Shown here one piece after another: positions 58,219 to 64,000 of a stretch of DNA of 64,000 nucleotides. The first letter of the stretch is position 1. Every line of letters begins with the position of its first letter. The stretch comes from Treponema sp. Marseille-Q3903 (GTDB lineage: Bacteria > Spirochaetota > Spirochaetia > Treponematales > Treponemataceae): NCBI RefSeq assembly GCF_014334335.1, contig NZ_JACSEU010000001.1:1922001-1986000 (forward strand), given 5' to 3'. The position numbers and the translations under genes were made by a program. The notes beneath the pieces are model-generated. The model was not told the DNA's origin, searched no databases, and was given only the letters and a program-made list of their open reading frames with translations.

Positions 58219-58247
58219 ATTATACATGAAAAATAAAAACAAAGCAA
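58219..58247 (-). promoter_or_regulatory. Promoter of the lipoprotein operon
   Basis: Minus strand: TTGCTT (58247-58242), 17-bp spacer, TATAAT (58224-58219). Leader about 28 nt with GGAGG. Confidence 0.75.
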
Positions 58248-58315
58248 ATTAGCTTAGCATTTTCTCTTATATTAAATATATTTTTTGCAAAATGTGCAAC
58301 AATTTACTCGCTTCG

Positions 58316-58324
58316 TGATATAAT
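58316..58324 (+). promoter_or_regulatory. Extended -10 promoter of the 54-aa gene and NhaC
   Basis: TGATATAAT, an extended -10 (TGnTATAAT). Start near 58331, 40-nt leader with GGAGG. Confidence 0.7.
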
Positions 58325-58370
58325 CCATTTATTCTGATTTTCCTAGTAAAATCTCAAAACGGAGGCGAAA

Positions 58371-58535
58371 ATGATGACTACGGAAAAAGCTTTAACGGCG
58401 CTCAAGCATATAAAAACTTACTGTAATGCGGCTCAGCTTGTTGAGCTTGATTATGTGATTGAGGTTCTCGAAAAACTTGAAAAAGCGGGTGTTCAAGACC
58501 CTCTCTCTGCAGATTTTAAATTACTCGCAAAATGA
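58371..58535 (+). CDS. 54-aa helical protein before NhaC
   Basis: Short gene with a strong GGAGG seven bases before the ATG (a second ATG follows directly). The product is MMTTEKALTALKHIKTYCN, then AAQLVELDYVIEVLEKLEK and AGVQDPLSADFKLLAK: two amphipathic helices, no membrane segment, no signal. I recognise no family. It shares the promoter with the antiporter gene that begins 36 bp later. The strong start site and open frame favour a real gene. Confidence 0.6.
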   Translation: MMTTEKALTALKHIKTYCNAAQLVELDYVIEVLEKLEKAGVQDPLSADFKLLAK

Positions 58536-58550
58536 GCTTAAAATGCTCTT
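58529..58550. repeat. 11-bp tandem duplication over the 54-aa gene stop
   Basis: aaaatgagctt (58529-58539) and aaaatgctctt (58540-58550), 9 of 11 identical; the TGA lies in copy one. Confidence 0.6.
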
Positions 58551-58571
58551 AAAAAAAAGGATACACAAAAA

Positions 58572-60125
58572 ATGATAGGAACTTTTTGGGCGCTTGTGCC
58601 CGCTATCGTCGCCATAGCTTTGGCTCTTTTGACTAAAGAAGTTTATTCTTCTCTATTTATTGGAATTATAATCGGCGCAATTTTTTACGCTATCGACACA
58701 GCGGCTGGTTTTCCAGGCTTTTTCAATCACCTGTTTAATGACGGCATGATTTCTCAGCTTTCTGACAGCTGGAACGTCGGAATCATCATCTTCCTTGTAG
58801 TTCTTGGAGTGATGGTTGCTATGATGAACAAAGCCGGCGGTTCTGCCGCATTTGGCGATTGGGCTAAAAAACATATAAAATCTAAAGCCGGCGCTCAGGT
58901 AGCGACAATTTTTCTCGGCATTCTGATTTTTATAGACGACTATTTCAACTGCCTTACAGTCGGCTCAGTTATGAAACCTGTGACGACAAAATACGGAGTT
59001 TCTAAAGAAAAACTCGCATACATAATAGACGCGACAGCGGCTCCAGTCTGCATCATCGCTCCGATTTCTTCATGGGCAGCTGCCGTTTCAGGATTTGCTT
59101 CTGAAGGGGAAAACGGAATTTTACTTTTCTGCAAGGCAATTCCATTCAACTTTTACGCAATTTTGACTCTTGCGATGTTGTTTATTTTAGTTTTTATGAA
59201 CTTTGAATACGGAACGATGGAAAAGTTCGAAACAGCTTTTGAAGCATCTAAAGTCACTTCTGATTTTGAAGATGAAAGCGGCGGAAACGGAAAAGTGATA
59301 GACCTCGTGTTACCGATAGCAGCTTTAATCGTGCTTTGTGTGACCGGAATAATTTATACCGGGGGATTTTTCACTAAGACAACGCTCGGCGATGACGGCG
59401 CTATTTTTGCCAACGAAACATACCTAAACTTTATTGAAGCATTTGCAGGAGCTAACGCTTCTTTCGGTCTCGTGATAGGTTCTTTTGCTGCCCTCATAAT
59501 CACAATTATCTTTTATATTTTCCGCAGAGTTATCTCTTTTAAATCGATTATGCAGTCTATCCCTGACGGATTTAAAGCTATGGTTCCTGCAATCTTGATT
59601 TTGACTCTTGCATGGACGCTAAAAGCTATGACAGATTCTCTTGGTGCTAAAGACTATGTTGCAGGCATTGTAGAAGGTTCTGCCTCAGGATTTAAGATGT
59701 TTCTTCCTGCTATAATCTTTGTGATTGCGGTTGGCCTTGCATTCGCAACAGGGACTTCGTGGGGAACGTTCGGAATTCTAATTCCAATCTGCATTGCAAT
59801 ATTTGCCCCGGGAAATCCGCTGAGAATTATCTCTATCTCCGCATGTATGGCAGGAGCAGTCTGCGGCGACCACTGTTCTCCGATATCAGACACAACTATC
59901 ATGGCAAGTGCGGGCGCCCAATGTGACCACGTAAACCACGTTTCAACCCAGTTGCCGTATGCGCTTTCTGTAGCGGCGATTTCATTTCTTACATACATAA
60001 TCTCGGGTTTTACGCAGAGGCTTGGTCTTGTGGCAAGTGGAATCATTTCGTGGACGTTTGGATTTTCGGCACTCTTTTCATTCTTGATTTTTATGAAAAA
60101 AAGAAGTTTACGAAAGCAGAAATAA
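58572..60125 (+). CDS. NhaC-family Na+/H+ antiporter
   Basis: 517 aa with about 12 membrane helices. VGIIIFLVVLGVMVAMMNKAGG, FIDDYFNCLTVGSVMKPVTTKYGVSKEKLAYIIDATAAPVCIIAPISSWAAAV, and FATGTSWGTFGILIPI with VCGDHCSPISDTTIMASAGAQCDHVNHVSTQLPYA are NhaC-type signatures. Exchanges sodium, or possibly an organic acid, for protons; the ion is not proved. An AAGGA site lies 9-10 nt before the ATG. Confidence 0.9.
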   Translation: MIGTFWALVPAIVAIALALLTKEVYSSLFIGIIIGAIFYAIDTAAGFPGFFNHLFNDGMISQLSDSWNVGIIIFLVVLGVMVAMMNKAGGSAAFGDWAKKHIKSKAGAQVATIFLGILIFIDDYFNCLTVGSVMKPVTTKYGVSKEKLAYIIDATAAPVCIIAPISSWAAAVSGFASEGENGILLFCKAIPFNFYAILTLAMLFILVFMNFEYGTMEKFETAFEASKVTSDFEDESGGNGKVIDLVLPIAALIVLCVTGIIYTGGFFTKTTLGDDGAIFANETYLNFIEAFAGANASFGLVIGSFAALIITIIFYIFRRVISFKSIMQSIPDGFKAMVPAILILTLAWTLKAMTDSLGAKDYVAGIVEGSASGFKMFLPAIIFVIAVGLAFATGTSWGTFGILIPICIAIFAPGNPLRIISISACMAGAVCGDHCSPISDTTIMASAGAQCDHVNHVSTQLPYALSVAAISFLTYIISGFTQRLGLVASGIISWTFGFSALFSFLIFMKKRSLRKQK

Positions 60126-60126
60126 A

Positions 60127-60206
60127 GTTCTCTCGGTAAACAAAAAGTTCTCTCGGTGAACAAAAAGTTCTCTCGGTGAACAAAATGTCCACCTAGCAGA
60201 CAAAAC
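60127..60206. repeat. 20-bp x3 (+1) tandem repeat after the NhaC stop
   Basis: GTTCTCTCGGTGAACAAAAA units begin at 60127, 60147 and 60167 (period 20; the first has one change). A degenerate fourth unit begins at 60187. The array starts two bases after the NhaC stop. Confidence 0.9.
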
Positions 60207-60272
60207 CCCGAAGTGTGGGAAATTACGTGTCTAAGACGCTCTCAAAAATTCTATACACTTTCGGGATTTTTT
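60207..60272 (+). terminator. Terminator after NhaC, overlapping the rsfS 3' end
   Basis: CCCGAAGTGT (60207-60216) pairs with ACACTTTCGGG (60255-60265, one bulged T), followed by ATTTTTT. The loop of 38 nt is long. The second arm is the last codons of rsfS. Confidence 0.6.
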
Positions 60273-60628
60273 GATCGTTGATTGAATTCTATAACTCTTC
60301 CTGCATGCCACAGTTTTTCCAAATCATAGAACTCGCGCGCAGTTTCTGACATCAGATGGATAACAATCGGTCCTAAATCTATGAGGTTCCAGTCGTTTCC
60401 ATCAGGTCTTTTTTTGTTTGTAAGGTGAATCTCAAGGTCAGTATCTTTTATAAAATCCTTTATGTCTTTGTATAACCCCTGCCAGTGAGCAGAACTGTTT
60501 ACTGTGACGATTACAAAATAATCTGTCCAGCTGTTTAATTCACTTACATCAAGAAGGACGACATTCTCACCTTTTCCATCTTCCATCAATTTTGCAATTT
60601 TAATTGCGTTTTCTTCTGTTGTTTTCAT
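60251..60628 (-). CDS. rsfS: Ribosomal silencing factor RsfS
   Basis: 125 aa, Iojap/RsfS family: VVLLDVSELNSWTDYFVIVTVNSSAHWQGLYKDIKDFIKD, then LIDLGPIVIHLMSETAREFYDLEKLW. Binds L14 and blocks subunit joining in starvation. Last gene of the obg-nadD-yqeK-LCP-rsfS string, separated by 1 bp from the LCP gene. Confidence 0.95.
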   Translation of the reverse strand: MKTTEENAIKIAKLMEDGKGENVVLLDVSELNSWTDYFVIVTVNSSAHWQGLYKDIKDFIKDTDLEIHLTNKKRPDGNDWNLIDLGPIVIHLMSETAREFYDLEKLWHAGRVIEFNQRSKNPESV

Positions 60629-60629
60629 T

Positions 60630-61841
60630 TTAATTAGATTTTCTCCTTGGAATTACATAACGTCCGTTAAAATCTTTGCCAAGAATAATTGTGAAGTCAA
60701 CTCCGATTTCCGAATAACTCTCAAGTTCTTCTTCCGACGCTTCACGTATATTCGTACAATGGATAAATTCTCCGACGCTCTTTGCAACTTCTCTGTTGTT
60801 TATGTGGTCAATGATTACAGTCTCTTCGTAATCTGTCCGAGCAGCATTGACAGGGCTCAACACATCATAACTTGCGTTCTGGAACAGCACAGCGGTATTC
60901 CTTGCAAGCCCTTGCACAGTAGTTCCGTTTTGAATTTCAAGAACATACACTCGACTTGACAAAGAACCGTCTGTAGACGCAAGCATATTTGTTGTCTGTT
61001 TTACAGCTTCTTTTATGAATTCACCGTTATTATCAGGCATCAGCAATAACTGACCGTCGACACGACGCAAAGACCCTGTAATAGTAGATTTAATTATCGA
61101 TTCTGCATCTACATCAGCGATAAGTTTAAACAAGCTCTCCTGTTCATTTTTATTGAGATTTATCTTTATACTTTGTGTATAAAGCGAGGCATTATCTTTT
61201 TTGAAAATCACAAACTTCTTGTCGTGAATGCCTGTTATAAAAGCGACCATCGCATTTTGGTATCTGTCTTGAACATCAGCTTCGCTTTCGTCTTCAAGTC
61301 TGTAATGAAGATATGCGTTGATTTTATCTCCGTCAAGATTTATAGCGCCTGAAGGCAATAGACAGCGGACGCCGTTTTCATCAATCGAATCTACAGGCTC
61401 TGCAATAAATACACGCATACCGCCAAGATAATCTGAAACTTTTAGGAAATCCTGAAGCGACAGCAGTGCGTAATACGGAATTTTCATCCCGAGAAGTTTT
61501 TCGACTTCTGATTTATATAAATCGATTCCCTTTTCCTGATAAACTTTGTCAAGCCTATCTACACGGCCGAGTGAAGAATAAATAGAGCCTGTGTAGCCTG
61601 GAAGGTTTACAAGAGCTGCCTTTGAAGATTTTGTGTTCAATATCAAAACTGACGAACAAAGGACGCTTTTATCTTGATCTTCTATTACCAACAACGTCCT
61701 TACAACAGGATTATCTTTCAGGCTGTCCTCTACAGCGTTCGTTCTTAACGTAAAACTAAAAAAAAGAATGAGACCGATTGTAATCAAAATAATAAGCAAA
61801 ATAAAAATTAAGCCTTTTTGTTCATCTCTTATTTTTTTCAT
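60630..61841 (-). CDS. LytR-CpsA-Psr family protein with LytR C-terminal domain
   Basis: 403 aa. One N-terminal membrane helix (FILLIILITIGLILFFSFTL). The LCP domain occupies about residues 60-220 and contains SKAALVNLPGYTG and YLGGMRVFIAEPVDSI. The LytR_C domain (VYVLEIQNGTTVQGLARNTAVLFQNASYDVLSPVNAARTDYEETVIIDHINNREVAKSVGEFI) is at the C-terminus. LCP enzymes attach glycopolymers to peptidoglycan. The start overlaps the yqeK stop as ATGA. Confidence 0.85.
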   Translation of the reverse strand: MKKIRDEQKGLIFILLIILITIGLILFFSFTLRTNAVEDSLKDNPVVRTLLVIEDQDKSVLCSSVLILNTKSSKAALVNLPGYTGSIYSSLGRVDRLDKVYQEKGIDLYKSEVEKLLGMKIPYYALLSLQDFLKVSDYLGGMRVFIAEPVDSIDENGVRCLLPSGAINLDGDKINAYLHYRLEDESEADVQDRYQNAMVAFITGIHDKKFVIFKKDNASLYTQSIKINLNKNEQESLFKLIADVDAESIIKSTITGSLRRVDGQLLLMPDNNGEFIKEAVKQTTNMLASTDGSLSSRVYVLEIQNGTTVQGLARNTAVLFQNASYDVLSPVNAARTDYEETVIIDHINNREVAKSVGEFIHCTNIREASEEELESYSEIGVDFTIILGKDFNGRYVIPRRKSN

Positions 61842-62428
61842 TTTTCAGCTCCAAATGCCTGTTTTCTGTAGTATTCAAGCATGCGCTCCGTGTTCGGGTA
61901 TATTTCATAACCTTTTTTTAACAGATATTGATAATTTTCTTCAAAAACTGAATAAAACATCTTTGAAAGCGGCATCGCAAGCAGTTTTTCCCGATATTCG
62001 GATGTTGACTGTGGTCTACCCGGTTCAATTTTATCAGCAAGAAATAAAGCTTTTGTCAAATCGCACATTTTTTCAATTCCAGATGTGTGGTTCGCAACTG
62101 CTTCAAGAATATCGTTATCTTTGATGCCGAATTTTTCTTTCATGACAACGGCGGCAGCTCTTCCATGCAATAGCGAAGGATTTTCAAGCTCCATCTGCGA
62201 AATCGGATTTCCGTCGCGCTTTGCAATTCTTATCATCTCGTCATAAGGCAGATCTTTACACATATCGTGCCCGATTCCTGCAAGATAGCCCGCTCTATCA
62301 TCTAATCCGCAAAGCCTGCAAATCTTCGCACACATTTCGGCAACGCGTTTTGAATGTTCATATCGCGATTTTTTTACTGACTTTTTTGTGTACTCTCTAA
62401 TCTGCTCTGTCAGTTTTTCCCAATCCAT
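61838..62428 (-). CDS. yqeK: HD-domain hydrolase YqeK
   Basis: 196 aa. His25 (YEHSKRV) and the His54-Asp55 pair (GIGHDMCKDL) form the HD site; NPSLLHGRAAAVVM, NHTSGIEKMCDLTKALFLADKIEPGRP complete the YqeK pattern. Predicted to split diadenosine tetraphosphate symmetrically. It overlaps the 3' end of nadD by 32 bp. Confidence 0.92.
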   Translation of the reverse strand: MDWEKLTEQIREYTKKSVKKSRYEHSKRVAEMCAKICRLCGLDDRAGYLAGIGHDMCKDLPYDEMIRIAKRDGNPISQMELENPSLLHGRAAAVVMKEKFGIKDNDILEAVANHTSGIEKMCDLTKALFLADKIEPGRPQSTSEYREKLLAMPLSKMFYSVFEENYQYLLKKGYEIYPNTERMLEYYRKQAFGAEK

Positions 62429-63089
62429 TGAATTTCCCTTCCGCTATTGTCCTTTCAATATACTCAAAAACCGAGCGTGGAACAAGATATTTGTAACTTC
62501 TGCCAAATGATATGCGCGTGCGAATCTCTGTAGAAGAAACAGAGACCATAGGATATTTTATCATTGTATAATCGTAACCAAATTTATCTGCATCAAAATC
62601 TGAAGCAAAATCAGAGTTGAAATGACCTATGGGCGTGTTTCGGCTCGACGTAGACTCTCTGCTTACCATATCTTGTCTGCGCGGCACAATGATAAAATCT
62701 ACGAGTTTTGCAATACGCTCCGGCTTATTCCAATTGTGAAATTCTGCGGCAACTTCTTCGCCCATCAAAAAGCCGATTTTACCTTCAATCACATCTTTAT
62801 ATTTTTCTGTGATAAATTCTATCGTGTCTACAGAATATGAAATTCCCTTCCTTGTTATTTCACAGTCTTCAACATCAAAATGTCCGTCGCCTTCAGAACG
62901 GCAAAACAGGCGGACTTGTTCAAGGCGCTGTTCCGGTGAAAAACCGTCATTTATCTGTTTGTGAGGTGGAATAAATGTTGGCACAAACAAAACTTTATCG
63001 TAGCCAAGCTCTTTAATAGCAGTGTCGCCGAGCATTGCGTGTCCAATGTGAAGAGGATTAAAACTTCCGCCCAAAACAGCAATTTTCAT
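62397..63089 (-). CDS. nadD: Nicotinate-nucleotide adenylyltransferase
   Basis: 230 aa. Nucleotidyltransferase motif GGSFNPLHIGHAML (8-21), VPTFIPPHK, the LMGEEVAAEFHNWNKPERI segment and the C-terminal VSSTEIRTRI. Makes NaAD in NAD synthesis. Starts 3 bp after the obg stop, within a period-7 tandem repeat. Confidence 0.94.
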   Translation of the reverse strand: MKIAVLGGSFNPLHIGHAMLGDTAIKELGYDKVLFVPTFIPPHKQINDGFSPEQRLEQVRLFCRSEGDGHFDVEDCEITRKGISYSVDTIEFITEKYKDVIEGKIGFLMGEEVAAEFHNWNKPERIAKLVDFIIVPRRQDMVSRESTSSRNTPIGHFNSDFASDFDADKFGYDYTMIKYPMVSVSSTEIRTRISFGRSYKYLVPRSVFEYIERTIAEGKFNGLGKTDRAD

Positions 63090-63104
63090 TTTTTACTTTT
63101 CACT
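63084..63104. repeat. 7-bp x3 repeat over the obg stop and nadD start
   Basis: tttcatt, ttttact, tttcact (plus strand); read on the minus strand AGTGAAA-AGTAAAA-AATGAAA. The obg TAA is in copy two and the nadD ATG in copy three. Confidence 0.65.
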
Positions 63105-64000
63105 TCCCGGGTATTGAATATCGTCTTCTTCTGAAAAATATTTTGTATTCATAAAACTCGGTGTCGTTTTTTCATTTTTATCTTTATAATCAGAGTTCCT
63201 GTTTACAAGTTTTACGATATGTTCCCTTGCAGAGTTCATTCCAAATCCTGTCATCACAGAAACAGGAATTACATTTGTATTCGGCTCGGATTTTTTGATT
63301 TTTTCTACAACTTCCATCGTCCGCTCGTAAACGCCATCTTCGTCAATTTTGTTGCATAGCACAATCTTCGGCTTTTCCATGAGAGCGTCAGAAAAATTTG
63401 AAAGCTCATTGCAGAGAGTATCGTACGCTGTGAGATAATTTTCATCGCTACAGTCGATCATAAATATCAGACATGAAGTCCTTGTGATGTGTTTGAGGAA
63501 TGTATCGCCAAGACCAAGCCCTTCAGATGCACCTTCAATGATTCCCGGAATATCAGCGATTATGATATCGCTTTCGTCATCAATGCGCAGCACACCGAGG
63601 TTCGGAATTATCGTTGTAAACGGATACGGAGCAATCTTCGGGCGGGCATTTGTAAAGAAAGTAAGCAGAGATGATTTACCTGCGTTAGGAAACCCTACAA
63701 GTCCGACATCAGCCATGATAGAAAGTTCAAGTTTTAAAAAACGTTTTTCGCCGGGCTGACCGGGATTTGCCTGACGAGGAGCCTGATTTGTTGAAGTCTT
63801 AAAGTGTACATTTCCCCAGCCGCCTTTACCGCCTGTCAAAAAGATAAACCGCTCTTCGCCTTTCGCAGTTGAAAAATCGTAGATGATTTCTTCGGTTTCT
63901 GCATCGCGAATCGTAGTTCCGGGAGGGACAGCTATTATACAGTCTTCTCCGTCAGCGCCATAACGATTCCAACCTTGACCATCGCCGCCGTTTTGAGCTT
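63093..64000 (-). CDS. obg: GTPase Obg, C-terminal part
   Basis: Runs off the right edge; about 302 residues are visible. The end of the Obg fold (AQNGGDGQGWNRYGADGEDCIIAVPPGTTIRD) leads into GGKGGWGNVHFKTSTNQAPRQA and the G domain: GFPNAGKSSLL (G1), PFTTIIPNLGV (G2), DIPGIIEGA (G3), NKIDE (G4). Ribosome-associated GTPase for large-subunit assembly. No OCT domain is present at the C-terminus. Confidence 0.97.
   Translation of the reverse strand, partial: AQNGGDGQGWNRYGADGEDCIIAVPPGTTIRDAETEEIIYDFSTAKGEERFIFLTGGKGGWGNVHFKTSTNQAPRQANPGQPGEKRFLKLELSIMADVGLVGFPNAGKSSLLTFFTNARPKIAPYPFTTIIPNLGVLRIDDESDIIIADIPGIIEGASEGLGLGDTFLKHITRTSCLIFMIDCSDENYLTAYDTLCNELSNFSDALMEKPKIVLCNKIDEDGVYERTMEVVEKIKKSEPNTNVIPVSVMTGFGMNSAREHIVKLVNRNSDYKDKNEKTTPSFMNTKYFSEEDDIQYPGSEK

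Overview
The window is AT-rich chromosomal DNA from a spirochaete, almost certainly a Treponema of the host-associated or gut type (species not resolved). Supporting signs are a transcript-cleavage factor GreA fused to a very long N-terminal region (905 aa), a roughly 500-aa serine hydroxymethyltransferase with an insert, many TPR proteins and lipoproteins with spirochaete-style lipoboxes, a PotABCD polyamine transporter, and a spoVG / tRNA-Gln / rplY cluster. It is mostly core genome. I see no prophage, insertion sequence, CRISPR array or rRNA operon.

Layout. 1-1800 (minus): recA, folK and the start of scpA. 2036-5927 (minus): rpe, a TPR/coiled-coil protein, a lipoprotein and a membrane TPR protein. 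6209-10911 (plus): TPR protein, GreA fusion, metallo-beta-lactamase-fold hydrolase. 10930-13596 (minus): hisH, hisF, OmpA-like protein. 13667-23083 (plus): small membrane protein, RecQ-like helicase, murE, ddl, acyl-CoA dehydrogenase-like protein, a PpiC/SurA-like foldase and an MptE/DUF115-like protein. 23142-31942 (minus): ispE, spoVG, tRNA-Gln, rplY, tilS, a large TPR protein, an HtrA-like lipoprotein protease and lepA. 32110-35477: dgt (plus), then recX, rpsI, rplM and a small membrane protein (minus). 35782-39947 (plus): potABCD behind a striking tandem-dyad operator. 39944-44505 (minus): M28 peptidase, GGDEF protein, parE, membrane-anchored endonuclease. 44603-46105: glyA. 46119-53810: CYTH protein, thioesterase, HEXXH protein, a small plus-strand gene, ilvN, thrA, exonuclease. 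53858-58184 (minus): two lipoproteins and a glycosyltransferase. 58371-60125 (plus): a 54-aa gene and an NhaC antiporter. 60251-64000 (minus): obg, nadD, yqeK, LCP protein, rsfS.

Two genome-scale patterns stand out and are not explained by the gene list. First, a whole class of operon-leading genes (rpe, hisH, murE, ispE, the M28 peptidase, the HEXXH protein, the exonuclease and probably others) has no Shine-Dalgarno sequence. Instead a good -10 hexamer ends exactly 6-8 nt before the ATG, which predicts leaderless mRNAs. The remaining genes have ordinary AGGAG-type sites. Second, gene ends are repeatedly built from short tandem duplications (7-22 bp, two to four copies) that span or directly follow the stop codon (potC, murE, ddl, recQ, ggdef/parE, thioesterase/CYTH, obg/nadD, NhaC and others). 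In several cases the last copy carries the start codon or Shine-Dalgarno sequence of the next gene.

Other notable regulatory structure: two perfect 18-bp dyads in tandem before potA, mutually exclusive hairpins in the rplM-rpsI leader, and a promoter for tilS nested in the rplY terminator. All functional assignments rest on motifs read by eye; no database search was possible.
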